From assembly GCF_016918035.1 (NCBI RefSeq), contig NZ_JAERWK010000021.1, positions 1 through 64,000 on the forward strand: a stretch of DNA of 64,000 nucleotides. The letters are read 5' to 3'. Below, one piece after another: positions 8,520 through 17,086 of the stretch. Source of the DNA: Nakamurella leprariae (GTDB taxonomy: Bacteria; Actinomycetota; Actinomycetes; Mycobacteriales; Nakamurellaceae). Both the position numbers and the translations under genes were made by a program. How positions within the stretch are numbered: position 1 is the stretch's first letter; every line of letters begins with the position of its first letter. The notes under the pieces are model-generated. The model was not told where the DNA came from. It ran no database searches and saw nothing but the letters and a program-made list of their open reading frames with translations.

Positions 8520-9851
8520 ATGAGCCTCGCTGAACTACCACCCGCCCTCCGCAACGTGGGGGCCGGCAAACGCCGGTGGGTGCTGATCACGGTCCTGTGG
8601 ACCAACTTCGGCGTCTGGCTCGACAGCGCGAAGACCAGCCTGCTCACCCCGTACTGGGCCGGGGACCTGGGGCTTGACGCTGCGCAGATCGCCGACGTCT
8701 CCTCGGCCTACCTGCTCGGCTACTTCCCGACGCTGTTCGTGGCCGGCTTCCTGGCCGACCGCATCGGCCCCAAGAAGATGCTGATCATCTGTCTGACCGG
8801 CGTCACCGTCATGGGCTTCACCATGGCCGCGGTCCAGACCTACAACGAGATGTACGTCCGGAACCTGATCTTCGGCATCTTCTTCGGCTTCCTGTGGGCG
8901 CCGTGCCAGCGGATGCTCGCCGTGTGGTTCCCGGTCTTCGACACGCCTCGGGTGACCGCCCTGTGGGTCGGCTCGCAGATGATCACCGCGATCGTCGCGC
9001 CGCTCATCGCCCTGCCCATCGCGATCAACATCGACTGGCGCTGGTCGTTCGTGGTCATCTCGCTCATCGGCCTGCCCGCGCTGTTCCTGCTGATCTTCAA
9101 GACCAGTGACGTCCCGTCCCGGCTCAAGGGCATCAGCCAGGCCGAGGTCGAGCTGATCAACTTCGGCCGGTCCGAGGAAGCCCAGGCCAAGTTGCCGACG
9201 CGGGAGATCCTCGCGTTCTTCAAGCGCCCGTCGATCATCGCGATGTGCATCGCCGCCGGCCTGGCCACCACCCCGACCTGGTTGATCGGCACCTGGAGCT
9301 CCTACGGCGTCATCACTCTCGGCGGCGTGGACGGCAACATGTTCACCTACGTCGCGCCGCTGGCCTCGCTCATCCCCGTCGCGTACACGTTCCTGCACGG
9401 CAAGGCCGTCAACACGATCTTCAAGGGCCGGCTCAAGCCGCCGATGCTGCTGGGCGTCGGCATCGCCGCGCTGGGCTACCTGCTGGCGGCCGTCCTGGAC
9501 GTCCCGTGGTTCCTGTGGCTGCTGTTCATCAGTGCCTTCGGGTTCATGTCGAACCCGCTGTTCTGGGGATCGCTGAACACTTACTGGGTCCGCGCCGCCC
9601 GCCCCGAGGCCACCGGCACCTTGAACGGCATCGCCGCGGGCCTGCAGGTGGCGTTCGGCTACGTCCTGGTCAAGGTCAGCGCCGAGTGGTTGGACCCGAA
9701 CAAGCAGGGTCTGGGCCAGATCAGCACCATCTGGCTGGTCGGCGCGGCCGTCTTCGCCGCCGCCGCCATCCCGGTCCTCTTCGTCAAGGAACCGAAGTCG
9801 GACGGCAAGGACCTGCCGACCGGTCCCGCCGCCGGTGCCGCGGTGCACTGA
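8520..9851 (+). CDS. MFS transporter (anion/organic-acid symporter-like)
   Basis: The 443-residue protein has 12 predicted membrane helices. The loop between helices 2 and 3 reads LADRIGPKKM, the MFS signature region, and helix 4 has FLWAPCQRML. It reads like the major-facilitator branch of organic-anion and sugar-acid symporters, though substrate binding residues cannot be assigned. The ATG is preceded by ACGGAGGATGATCA, a good ribosome binding site. It stands alone behind a long regulatory region, so transport may be induced by its substrate. Confidence 0.8.
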   Translation: MSLAELPPALRNVGAGKRRWVLITVLWTNFGVWLDSAKTSLLTPYWAGDLGLDAAQIADVSSAYLLGYFPTLFVAGFLADRIGPKKMLIICLTGVTVMGFTMAAVQTYNEMYVRNLIFGIFFGFLWAPCQRMLAVWFPVFDTPRVTALWVGSQMITAIVAPLIALPIAINIDWRWSFVVISLIGLPALFLLIFKTSDVPSRLKGISQAEVELINFGRSEEAQAKLPTREILAFFKRPSIIAMCIAAGLATTPTWLIGTWSSYGVITLGGVDGNMFTYVAPLASLIPVAYTFLHGKAVNTIFKGRLKPPMLLGVGIAALGYLLAAVLDVPWFLWLLFISAFGFMSNPLFWGSLNTYWVRAARPEATGTLNGIAAGLQVAFGYVLVKVSAEWLDPNKQGLGQISTIWLVGAAVFAAAAIPVLFVKEPKSDGKDLPTGPAAGAAVH

Positions 9852-9884
9852 CCGTCCGCACGACGGCTCGGCCCGCATGATCTC

Positions 9885-9921
9885 GGCCGGTCCGGTGGTC
9901 CTCGAGACCGCCGGGCCGGCC
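9885..9921. terminator. Bidirectional hairpin terminator
   Basis: A 16-bp stem, GGCCGGTCCGGTGGTC with GACCGCCGGGCCGGCC, pairs throughout if two G-U pairs are allowed, around a CTCGA loop. It lies between the convergent MFS gene and dcd. Confidence 0.7.
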
Positions 9922-9967
9922 GTTCCGCGGTCCGGGCCGGATCAGCCCGGCGGATCCGGCGCCGCGC

Positions 9968-10558
9968 TCAGGCCGACGGACGCCGGGTGTCGTCGCGGCG
10001 GAAGTTCAGGTGGGCCCGGGACGGCGTCGGCCCGCGCTGCCCCTGGTAGCGGGAGCCGTACTCGGCCGAACCGTACGGGTGCAGCGATGGGGAGGTCAGC
10101 CGGAACAGGCAGAGCTGCCCGATCTTCATCCCCGGCCACAGGGTGATCGGCAGGTTGGCCACGTTGGACAGTTCGAGCGTGATGTGGCCGCTGAACCCCG
10201 GATCGATGAAGCCGGCGGTCGAGTGGGTGAGCAGCCCGAGCCGGCCCAGCGACGACTTGCCCTCCAGCCGGCCGGCCAGCCGGTCGGACAGCGAAACCAG
10301 CTCGAAGGTCGAGCCGAGCACGAACTCGCCGGGGTGGAGCACGAACGCGTCGTCGCCGGCCACCTCGACCAGGCTGGTCAGATCGTCCTGCTGCACCTGC
10401 GGGTCGATGTGGGTGTAGCGGGAGTTGTTGAACACCCGGAAGAACCGGTCGAGCCGGACGTCGATGCTCGACGGCTGCACCAGCGTCGCGTCGAACGGAT
10501 CGAGGGCCAACCCGCCGGCCTCGATCTCGGTGAGCAGGTCCCGGTCCGACAGCAGCAT
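9968..10558 (-). CDS. dcd: dCTP deaminase, probably bifunctional dCTP deaminase/dUTPase
   Basis: The 196-residue protein carries [21 protein letters not shown] and [20 protein letters not shown]. It forms homotrimers in the cytoplasm and deaminates dCTP for dTMP synthesis. The [14 protein letters not shown] form, rather than the enterobacterial HVTAHRIDPGWSG form, is that of the M. tuberculosis and Methanocaldococcus enzymes, which also hydrolyse the dUTP formed and release dUMP directly. The ATG at 10558 opens with MLLSDRDLL, the family's usual start. It is convergent with the MFS gene. Confidence 0.92.
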   Translation of the reverse strand: MLLSDRDLLTEIEAGGLALDPFDATLVQPSSIDVRLDRFFRVFNNSRYTHIDPQVQQDDLTSLVEVAGDDAFVLHPGEFVLGSTFELVSLSDRLAGRLEGKSSLGRLGLLTHSTAGFIDPGFSGHITLELSNVANLPITLWPGMKIGQLCLFRLTSPSLHPYGSAEYGSRYQGQRGPTPSRAHLNFRRDDTRRPSA

Positions 10559-10728
10559 GCGCGTGAGGGTATCCGCGCAGGTCGCGCCGAGACGAACCGC
10601 CCGATCCGGGGGCCCGGGAGTCCCACCGCAGCGGCCGGCCGGACCGTGGGGTTGGATGGTCGGCGAGTGGGACGGGGCGTTCCGCGTCGCCGACGCAGTC
10701 GACGCCCCCGTGGACGGAGGGACACACC

Positions 10729-10887
10729 ATGAGCACACCGAACCCGGCACCGGAGCCGACCGGCCCCACCCCGACCGATCCCGACGACGACGCGGTGCCG
10801 AACCCGGAGACCGGCGTCGGCATCGGCGCGGACGAGGGTGACACCTTCGAGCCCGAGGAGACCGGCGCGCCCGCCGACGAGAGCTGA
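10729..10887 (+). CDS. Small acidic proline-rich protein (52 aa)
   Basis: ATG at 10729 follows GGACGGAGGG with good spacing and opens a 52-codon frame ending TGA at 10885-10887. The product is very acidic and rich in Pro, Asp, Glu and Gly, with no hydrophobic core, so it is probably disordered. Small proteins of this composition are common hypothetical genes in actinobacteria. It lies between dcd (divergent) and the tRNA-Gly gene. Function unknown; support is the ribosome binding site and GC-rich third positions only. Confidence 0.55.
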   Translation: MSTPNPAPEPTGPTPTDPDDDAVPNPETGVGIGADEGDTFEPEETGAPADES

Positions 10888-10966
10888 CCACACCCCGGCC
10901 GCCCGTGGGTCGGGAGCGGCCGCGGGGCGCGGACCGCGCCCGGCGTCGGGTAACATTCCCGGCACT

Positions 10967-11037
10967 GCGGGCGTAGTTCAGTGGTAGAACTTCAGCTTCC
11001 CAAGCTGATAGCGCGAGTTCGATTCTCGTCGCCCGCT
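10967..11037 (+). tRNA. tRNA-Gly (anticodon CCC)
   Basis: A 71-base cloverleaf: acceptor stem GCGGGCG/CGCCCGC, D arm with AGTTCAGTGGTAGAAC, anticodon stem TCAGC/GCTGA around the loop TTCCCAA (anticodon CCC, reading GGG), and T arm GCGAG-TTCGATT-CTCGT. The discriminator is T and CCA is not encoded. Confidence 0.95.
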
Positions 11038-11042
11038 CGTTC

Positions 11043-11080
11043 CGGAGCCCCGGTCCCTCCCTCGGAGGGCCGGGGCTCCG
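11043..11080 (+). terminator. Terminator after tRNA-Gly
   Basis: An 11-bp stem CGGAGCCCCGG / CCGGGGCTCCG, further closed by CCTCC/GGAGG inside, begins six bases after the tRNA. Confidence 0.75.
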
Positions 11081-11118
11081 TCCGTTGCAGGGGTCCGTTG
11101 CAGGGGTCCGTTGCGGGG
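11081..11118. repeat. Three tandem copies of a 13-bp unit
   Basis: TCCGTTGCAGGGG is repeated twice exactly and a third time with one base lost. It immediately follows the tRNA terminator hairpin, whose last bases it may have grown from by slippage. Confidence 0.7.
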
Positions 11119-11187
11119 CTGACCGCGCCGAGCCCGATCCGACGCCGTGTCCGGTCCTGAGCGCGTCGCCGACCCGGCGCGGCATCG

Positions 11188-13185
11188 GTGGTCGGTCACA
11201 CTCGGTCGGTGGAGACCCTGATCTACGCGCTCGTCGCCGTGCCGTACGCCTGGCTCGTCGCCGTCCTGACCCGCCGCTGGCTTGGTCGTCCGGTCGGCCG
11301 GATCCGGGCCGCCGTCGTCGGGCTGGCCGCGTTCGCCGCCAGCGTGCTGTTCACCGAGTCGACCAGCCGGGCCGCCGGCCTGGTCGACGCCGATGGCGAA
11401 CGCGCGGTGCCGCTGGCCGTCACATGGGCGTTCTCGCTGCTGGCCTTCGGCTGGGTGCTGGCCATCGGCATCGCCGTCCTGGTGACGCTGGAGGCGCTGT
11501 GGCCGAGCCACCGGTGGGCCAACCCGCTGACCGCGTACCGGTCGTTGCAGCGACGGAACCGCCGCACCCGCCGCTACCTCGACATCCTGCGCATCGGTTC
11601 GCGGCACGGGCTCGGCCAGATCATGCACGGCCACACCAACGACCCGTCGCTGAGCGCACCGGAACAGCGGGCGGCGGCCGTGGTGCGGGCCATCAACGAG
11701 GCCGGCGTCACCTTCGTCAAGCTCGGCCAGCTCATCTCCACCCGCCGCGACCTGCTGCCCGAGCCGTACCTCTCCGCCCTGGCGTCGCTGCAGACCCGGG
11801 CCGCGCCGCTCCCGTGGCCGGAGGTCCAGGCCGCCGTGGAGCGGGAGATCGGCGGCCCGCTGGACACCCTGTACGCCGAGGTCGACCCGGACCCGCTGGC
11901 GGCCGCGTCGGTGGCCCAGGTGCACACCGGCACCCTGCTGGACGGCACTCCGGTGGTGCTCAAGGTGCAGCGGCCGGCCGCCCGGGCCCAGGTCGAGGCG
12001 GACGTGGACATCGTGATGCGGATCGCCCGCCGGCTGGAGAACCGCACCAGCTGGGGCCGCGACTTCCGCACCGTCGACCTGGCCGAGACGTTCACCAGCT
12101 CGCTGCGCGAGGAGCTGGACTACCGGGTCGAGGCCGGCAACATGGACATGCTCGCGACCGCGCAGCGCCGCAGCGGGGCGGGCGTGACCGTGCCGGCGGT
12201 CTTCCCGCAGGCGAGCTCCCGCCGACTGCTGACCATGGAGCGGGTGGAGGGCACGCCGCTGGTCTCGGCCGGGGCGCTGCTCGCCGAGATGCCGATGGAA
12301 CAGCGCACCGCCATGGCCCGCGAGCTGCTCCGCACCGTGCTCGACCAGGTGCTGGTGCACGGCGTGTTCCACGCCGACCTGCACCCCGGCAACGTCCTGG
12401 TCCGGCCGGGCGGCACGCTCGGGCTGATCGACTTCGGCGCGGTCGGGATCATGGAACGCAGCCTGCGGGACGTGGTGGCCGGACTGCTGCTGGCGGTGGG
12501 TCAGGAGGACGACATCGCCGCCACCGACCTGCTGCTGTTGGCCGTGGACACCCCCGAGGACACCGACGTCGAGGCGCTGCGGCGCGGGGTGGGCGCAGTG
12601 CTGACCACGGTGTCCCTGCGCTCCGGGGCCGGAGTGTCGATCTTCGCGGCCATGCTCGACGTCATCCGTACGCACCGGGTCTCCGTGCCGCCGGCCCTGG
12701 GGCTGGCGCTGCGGACCCTGCTCGCCCTGGAGGGCTGCCTGCGGCTGCTGGACCCGGAGTACTCGTTCGTGGACGGTGCCCTGGACCTGGTGCCGGCGGT
12801 GTTCCGGCAGAAGCTGGGACCGGCCCGGCTCGCCTCCCAGGTCCCCACCCAGGCCGCGGTGCTGGGCGCGATGACCCGCCGCACCCCGGCGCAGCTGCAG
12901 GACTTCGTCGGTCAGCTGCTCGGTGGCCGGCTCGGGTTCCGGGTCAACCTGCTGGAGGACGAGAAGGAACGCAGCTGGATCAGCGCCCTGGTCGCCGAGA
13001 CGGTGGGGGCGGTGGCTGCGGTGGTGCTGCTGCTGGTGGCTGCGGTGCTGGCCGCCAGCGACACCGGCCCGCTCATCACCTCGCAGGTGAGCGCGCTGTC
13101 GTTCATCGGTGCGGTGATCGGGCTCGGTGGGTTCCTGCTGCTGCTCCGGTCCATCCGCCGCATGTGGGACATGCGGTCCCCCTGA
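11188..13185 (+). CDS. ABC1/AarF/UbiB-family atypical kinase
   Basis: The 665-residue protein has three N-terminal membrane segments, then the UbiB-type kinase-like domain. Seen are [14 protein letters not shown] (the KxGQ motif, where QLIS/T replaces the usual QxxS), ASVAQVHTG (the Ala-rich nucleotide loop), VVLKVQRP (VAVK-like lysine), [10 protein letters not shown] (catalytic loop) and LIDFG (metal-binding DFG). Two C-terminal helices close it. Family members are ATPases or kinases needed for quinone or lipid metabolism; the partner in actinobacteria is not settled. The start is uncertain: GTG 11188 or GTG 11209, and neither has a clear ribosome binding site. Confidence 0.85.
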   Translation: MVGHTRSVETLIYALVAVPYAWLVAVLTRRWLGRPVGRIRAAVVGLAAFAASVLFTESTSRAAGLVDADGERAVPLAVTWAFSLLAFGWVLAIGIAVLVTLEALWPSHRWANPLTAYRSLQRRNRRTRRYLDILRIGSRHGLGQIMHGHTNDPSLSAPEQRAAAVVRAINEAGVTFVKLGQLISTRRDLLPEPYLSALASLQTRAAPLPWPEVQAAVEREIGGPLDTLYAEVDPDPLAAASVAQVHTGTLLDGTPVVLKVQRPAARAQVEADVDIVMRIARRLENRTSWGRDFRTVDLAETFTSSLREELDYRVEAGNMDMLATAQRRSGAGVTVPAVFPQASSRRLLTMERVEGTPLVSAGALLAEMPMEQRTAMARELLRTVLDQVLVHGVFHADLHPGNVLVRPGGTLGLIDFGAVGIMERSLRDVVAGLLLAVGQEDDIAATDLLLLAVDTPEDTDVEALRRGVGAVLTTVSLRSGAGVSIFAAMLDVIRTHRVSVPPALGLALRTLLALEGCLRLLDPEYSFVDGALDLVPAVFRQKLGPARLASQVPTQAAVLGAMTRRTPAQLQDFVGQLLGGRLGFRVNLLEDEKERSWISALVAETVGAVAAVVLLLVAAVLAASDTGPLITSQVSALSFIGAVIGLGGFLLLLRSIRRMWDMRSP

Positions 13186-13407
13186 ACGCATCGCCGGTGA
13201 TCATCCGGCGCGCACCCGCGACGACTCACCGTGCTCCCACCGCCGGCTGCCCAGACCGATCGCGGCGGAGCCGGGGGGCCTGCCGCGGGAAGGGGCCGGC
13301 ATGCCGGGCGCAGCAGCCGGACGCGGTCCGAGGCGGATCCTCGGCGACCACACCAAGTGGCGGATCCGGACGTCGGGATCCCCAGCCGGCCGGTCGCTGA
13401 CGCCGGG

Positions 13408-14097
13408 TCAACCGGACGCCGCGCCCGCTCCGGCCGTCGGGTCGGGTTCCTCGACCACGGTGAGGTCGAGGAACTGCTGCACGTCGATGACGCCGAGCAC
13501 CACCCGGGCCGGCGCCGGGATGCCGGCCCGGGTGCGGTCGACGACCAGCCGCGGATCGGTCAACGTGATCGTGCGACCGCGATGCACCACGGTGCACCCG
13601 CCGGCGGCGAGCACGTTGCGGACCCAGTCGGCGTCGGCGCCGTAGGTGAGTGCGATCCGGTACGCGGTCGGTCTGGTCGGAGCCCGCGCTCCCTCGTCCC
13701 TCGCTCGCGCGACTCCTCCGGTCGGTCTGGTCGCAGCCCGCGCTCCCTCGTCCCTCGCTCGCACGACTCCTCCGGTCGGTCTGGTCGCAGCCCGCGCTCC
13801 CTCGTCCCTCGCTCGCACGACTCCTCCGGTCGGTCTGGTCGCAGCCCGCGCTCCCTCGTCCCTCGCTCGCGCGACTCCTCCGGTCGGTCTGGTCGGAGCC
13901 CGCGCTCCCTCGTCCCTCGCTCGCGCGACTCCTCCGTCACCGAACGCGAAGAGGTTGATCGGCGTCCGGAACTCCCGCCCCGACCGGCGGCCCCGGTGCG
14001 TCAACAGCCCGAAGCCGGGCAGGGTCGGCGACACTCGACGCATCAGCTTGTTGAGTCCGACCCGGTTGGCCCGGGCCAGCGCGCGCGGCAACGGCAT
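13408..14097 (-). CDS. F420-dependent nitroreductase-family (DDN-like) protein with a repeat insertion
   Basis: Residues 1-56 (LPGFGLLTHRGRRSGREFRT) and the region after the insert (YRIALTYGADADWVRN, AGGCTVVHRG) make a standard deazaflavin (F420)-dependent nitroreductase-family protein of about 139 residues, with a split-barrel fold that binds F420. Between FGDG and YRI lie 90 extra residues: five 18-residue copies of an Arg/Ala/Gly-rich unit, encoded by 54-bp DNA repeats. The insert is exactly in frame and sits in what should be a surface loop. Whether the enzyme still works is unknown. ATG 14097 is supported by GAGGAG upstream. Convergent with the UbiB gene. Confidence 0.8.
   Translation of the reverse strand: MPLPRALARANRVGLNKLMRRVSPTLPGFGLLTHRGRRSGREFRTPINLFAFGDGGVARARDEGARAPTRPTGGVARARDEGARAATRPTGGVVRARDEGARAATRPTGGVVRARDEGARAATRPTGGVARARDEGARAPTRPTAYRIALTYGADADWVRNVLAAGGCTVVHRGRTITLTDPRLVVDRTRAGIPAPARVVLGVIDVQQFLDLTVVEEPDPTAGAGAASG
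13667..13936. repeat. Five tandem 54-bp repeats inside a coding region
   Basis: The unit begins GTCGGTCTGGTCG and ends GACTCCTCCG; copies start at 13667, 13721, 13775, 13829 and 13883. They are nearly identical. Copies 1 and 5 share GGAGCC, while copies 2-4 have GCAGCC, and copies 2-3 have CGCACGA against CGCGCGA, so the array is mosaic. Unit length is a multiple of three and keeps the host gene open. A diverged relative lies at 21409-21455. Confidence 0.95.
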
Positions 14098-14315
14098 GGC
14101 GGCTCCTCGGCTCACCGGCGGCACTACGCCGGTTCAGAGCACGATGCTGCCCAGGTCGGTGCGCCGCCGCCACCCCGCCGGCGCTCGCCACTCCCGCCCC
14201 GCCACGACGGCAGCGGCACCGCCTCGCCCGTCAGGAACGACGGGTCGTGCCGCTGCGCGTCGGACGAGGTCGGGGCGCAAGTCATGGCGTCGACCCCAGT
14301 GACGGGGGACGACAG

Positions 14316-15812
14316 TCACGCGGGGATGCGCTCGGCCCGATCGGTGACCGCGCCGGTCGTCCCCTCGTCCGAGGGCTCGCCGGTGCCCCGGCCCGCCGGC
14401 AGCAACAGGCCGACCAGCATGGCCAGCGCGACCGCGGCCGCGCCGACCAGGACGGCGGGGCGGGCCGCGTCGACGTAGCCGGTCGGGGTCAGCTCGCCGC
14501 CGGCCCCGGTGAACACCGCGGTCAACACGGCGATGCCGAGCGCGACGCCGACCTCGCGGAGCATGCTGTTGGTGCCGGAGGCCTTGGCGTGGTCCACCGT
14601 CGGCAGGCCGGCCAGCACCACCGTGGACGCCGGCGCGAAGATCAGCCCCATGCCCACCCCGGCCATCACGAACCCGGGCAGCATGGAGACGAAGGTCTGG
14701 TCGGGCGTCAGCGTGATGCCGATCCAGCCGATGCCCGCGGCCAACAGGGCGGTGCCGCCGACGATGAGCGCCCGGGTCCCGACCCGTGGGGCCAGCAGCC
14801 CGGCCAGCGGGGCCACCACCATCGGCGCCATCGTCCACGGCATGGTCATCACGCCCGCCTCCAACGGCGAGCGGCCCTGCACCACCTGCAGGAACTGGAT
14901 CAGGATGAACACCGCGCCGAACGCGCCGAAGGAGAAGGCCAGACCGACGACGTTGACCACGCTGAAGCCACGGTTGCGGAACAGCCGCAGCGGCAGCACC
15001 GGAGCGTCGGTACGGGTCTGTCGGCGCAGGAACGCACCGAGCAGCACCATGCCGCCGATCAGGGCGACCAGCACCTCGGCGCTGGTCCAGCCCGCCTCGT
15101 TGCCGCGCACGATGCCGTAGACCAGGCCCAGCACGCCGACCCCGGCCAGCAGCACGCCCAGCAGGTCGGCCCGGACCCGCTCGCCGAAGGTGTTGGGCAG
15201 CGCGCCGGCGGCCAGCACCGCGCCGAGCACGCCGATCGGCACGTTGATCCAGAAGATGGCCTGCCAGCTCCAGCCCTCGACCACGGCGCCGCCGATGAGC
15301 GGGCCGAGTGCCACCCCGAGCCCTGAGACTCCACCCCAGATGCCGATGGCCAGCGCCCGCAGCCGCGGCGGGACCGACTCCGCCAGCAGGGTCAGCGACA
15401 ACGGCATGATCATCGCTGCGCCGGCGCCCTGCACGGCCCGGGCGGCGATGAGTGTGCCGGGATCGGCGGCCAGCGCGCACCAGGCGGACGCCGCGGTGAA
15501 GAGCACGATGCCGGCGACGAAGAGCCGGCGGCGGCCGAATCGGTCCCCGAGGGTGACCGCGAGCAGCATGAGCGACGCGAAGCTCAGCGTGTAGGCGTTG
15601 GTGATCCACTGCAGGTCCTCGACCTGGGCCCCGAGATCGAGATGGATGACGGGCAGCGCGCTGGTCACCACCAGGTTGTCCAGCGTGGCCATGAACATCG
15701 GCACGGACGCGGCCAGCACGGCCATCCAGACCGGCACGACGAAGCGGCGGGACGGGCCGGCGCCGCCGCGCGCGGGGGCCGGCGGGTCGGCCGGCTCGAG
15801 GGACGTCGTCAT
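14316..15812 (-). CDS. MFS drug exporter, DHA2 (14-helix, EmrB/QacA) family
   Basis: The 498-residue protein has 14 predicted membrane helices. Motif D1 is present as MATLDNLVVTSALP, motif A as LGDRFGRRRLF, and the export motif C region as GIWGGVSGLGVALGPLIGG. This is the signature of proton-driven drug exporters. ATG 15812 follows GGAGGTTCCCGACC. The gene is divergent from a TetR regulator, and both operator copies lie in the 97-bp gap, so the regulator almost certainly represses it. Confidence 0.9.
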   Translation of the reverse strand: MTTSLEPADPPAPARGGAGPSRRFVVPVWMAVLAASVPMFMATLDNLVVTSALPVIHLDLGAQVEDLQWITNAYTLSFASLMLLAVTLGDRFGRRRLFVAGIVLFTAASAWCALAADPGTLIAARAVQGAGAAMIMPLSLTLLAESVPPRLRALAIGIWGGVSGLGVALGPLIGGAVVEGWSWQAIFWINVPIGVLGAVLAAGALPNTFGERVRADLLGVLLAGVGVLGLVYGIVRGNEAGWTSAEVLVALIGGMVLLGAFLRRQTRTDAPVLPLRLFRNRGFSVVNVVGLAFSFGAFGAVFILIQFLQVVQGRSPLEAGVMTMPWTMAPMVVAPLAGLLAPRVGTRALIVGGTALLAAGIGWIGITLTPDQTFVSMLPGFVMAGVGMGLIFAPASTVVLAGLPTVDHAKASGTNSMLREVGVALGIAVLTAVFTGAGGELTPTGYVDAARPAVLVGAAAVALAMLVGLLLPAGRGTGEPSDEGTTGAVTDRAERIPA

Positions 15813-15849
15813 GGTCGGGAACCTCCGGAGGCGGGACGGCAGTTTTCGG

Positions 15850-15864
15850 TAGTCATCGACTGAT
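15850..15864. promoter_or_regulatory. TetR-type operator, copy 1
   Basis: TAGTCATCGACTGAT contains the palindromic core AGTC-ATC-GACT. It is an exact repeat of the site at 15884-15898, 34 bp away, and lies just downstream of the exporter transcription start. Confidence 0.7.
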
Positions 15865-15879
15865 CACTTCCGCCGTCGG

Positions 15880-15908
15880 ACGCTAGTCATCGACTGATAA
15901 CCTGTCAA
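15880..15908 (-). promoter_or_regulatory. Promoter of the DHA2 exporter with operator copy 2 in its spacer
   Basis: On the minus strand TTGACA (15908-15903) and TAGCGT (15885-15880) are 17 bases apart. The second operator copy TAGTCATCGACTGAT (15884-15898) fills the spacer. On the plus strand GATAAC (15896-15901) lies about seven bases before the regulator's GTG, consistent with a leaderless regulator mRNA. Confidence 0.65.
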
Positions 15909-15909
15909 C

Positions 15910-16515
15910 GTGTCCGCTCCCCGCACCCGCATCCCGGCCGCCGAACGTCGTGAGCAGATCCTCGACGTGGCGGCAGACCTGTTCGGCAGCAACGGGTTCA
16001 CCGCCACGACCACCGATCAGGTGGCTCGGGCGGCGGGCATCAGCCAGCCCTACGTGATCCGGGTGTTCGGGTCCAAGGACGAACTGGTCCGCGCCACCGT
16101 GGCCCGGGCCGGTGATCGGGTGATGGCCGCGTTCCGGGCGGTCGTCGACGAGGCGGACGGCATCAGCGGGGACGAACTGGCCCACCGACTGGGCGAGGCG
16201 TACGTCGATCTCATCGCCGACCGCGGACTGCTGCGGGTGCTCATGCAGGCGTTCCTGGCCGGAGCCGATCCCGCGGTGGGGCCAACGGCACGGCACTGCT
16301 TCCTGAAGATCGCCGGCTTCATGCGCGACGCCGCCGGGATGTCCGCGGACCAGGTCGTCGGCTTCCTGGCCCACGGCATGCTCCTGAACACCCTGCTCGG
16401 CCTGGACCTCCCGGCCGCGACCGACAGCGGGACGCCCGACGACACGCTCGCCGCCTGGCTGGTCCAGTGCGCGCTGGGGCACAAGGCCGACCTGCTGCTG
16501 CGGCAGTCACCGTGA
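15910..16515 (+). CDS. TetR/AcrR-family transcriptional repressor
   Basis: The 201-residue protein has an N-terminal TetR helix-turn-helix: RREQILDVAADLFGSNGF, then TTTDQVARAAGISQPYVIRVFGSKDELV. The C-terminal ligand domain (residues 80-195) is variable, as usual. It is divergent from the DHA2 exporter with two identical operator copies between them, so it likely represses the exporter and itself until a toxic ligand binds. There is no ribosome binding site ahead of the GTG at 15910 and a -10-like GATAAC sits just upstream, so its mRNA may be leaderless. Confidence 0.92.
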   Translation: MSAPRTRIPAAERREQILDVAADLFGSNGFTATTTDQVARAAGISQPYVIRVFGSKDELVRATVARAGDRVMAAFRAVVDEADGISGDELAHRLGEAYVDLIADRGLLRVLMQAFLAGADPAVGPTARHCFLKIAGFMRDAAGMSADQVVGFLAHGMLLNTLLGLDLPAATDSGTPDDTLAAWLVQCALGHKADLLLRQSP

Positions 16516-16856
16516 CGGTCACCCGTGGGCGTGAACCGGACGATCAGGACGCAGCGGACGCGGCTGTTGATCTCCACTCCGCCCGGGTCAGCGCCGGCAG
16601 CACCACCGGTCCCACCACGACGTCCGGGACGGCGAATGCGACGGCCTCGTCCGATCGCGTCCATGTCCGAGCCGCTCAGCGCCACGGTGGTCGCCCACGA
16701 GGTGCCCCGCGGGCACGGTCCAACTGGGGCCACCTGGTGGTCGAGCACCTGCCATGGTTCGCGCTCGCCGACCTGGTTCACCGAGCACGTCACCATCGGC
16801 GACCGGTAGTCGCACCGGCAAGGCTGCCCGAGCACGAGGCGACAACGCTCGAGGAC
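16516..16856. other. 341-bp region without a convincing gene
   Basis: Open frames exist on both strands (for example plus 16525-16809) but none has a ribosome binding site or a recognisable protein. No clear hairpin or promoter was found. Confidence 0.5.
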
Positions 16857-17039
16857 ATGGGGTACGACCAGCAGCAGATCCTCGAACGTCTCCGGTCCGA
16901 GCCGCTCCAGGCGTTCCGGGACTCGGAGGCCTCCACCAACTTCGGGCTCACCGCCGCGGACGAGTCGGTGGCCGCGGCAGCGCCGGCGGTCACCGTCGAG
17001 TACTTCGACGAGGACGGCCTCGGCGCCTTCGCGCGCTGA
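16857..17039 (+). CDS. Small hypothetical protein (60 aa)
   Basis: ATG 16857 opens a 60-codon frame. The product has an amphipathic N-terminal half (QQQILERLRSEPLQAF) and an acidic C-terminal tail (VEYFDEDGLGAFAR). A 14-bp hairpin begins six bases after its stop codon, which is what one expects of a transcribed gene. No family is recognised and the ribosome binding site is weak. Confidence 0.5.
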   Translation: MGYDQQQILERLRSEPLQAFRDSEASTNFGLTAADESVAAAAPAVTVEYFDEDGLGAFAR

Positions 17040-17045
17040 CCTGCG

Positions 17046-17077
17046 CCTGGCCCGGACCGTCGGCGGTCCGGGCCAGG
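17046..17077 (+). terminator. Strong hairpin after the 60-aa gene
   Basis: A perfect 14-bp stem CCTGGCCCGGACCG / CGGTCCGGGCCAGG closes a four-base TCGG loop. It ends directly before ATG 17078 of the downstream polymerase frame, so it could also affect translation of that gene. Confidence 0.75.
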
Positions 17078-17086
17078 ATGGGGTCG

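Noticed and set aside
13667-13936. Possible CRISPR array from regularly spaced repeats
   Set aside because: The repeats are directly tandem with no unique spacers, lie inside a gene in frame, and no cas genes are near.
14134-14294. Small minus-strand frame (53 codons from ATG 14292) between the DDN-like gene and the exporter
   Set aside because: No ribosome binding site, Arg/Gly-rich low-complexity product and no recognised family; too weak to call.
16525-16809. 94-codon plus-strand frame after the TetR gene
   Set aside because: No ribosome binding site and an Arg/Pro-rich product without recognisable features; other frames of similar length overlap it.
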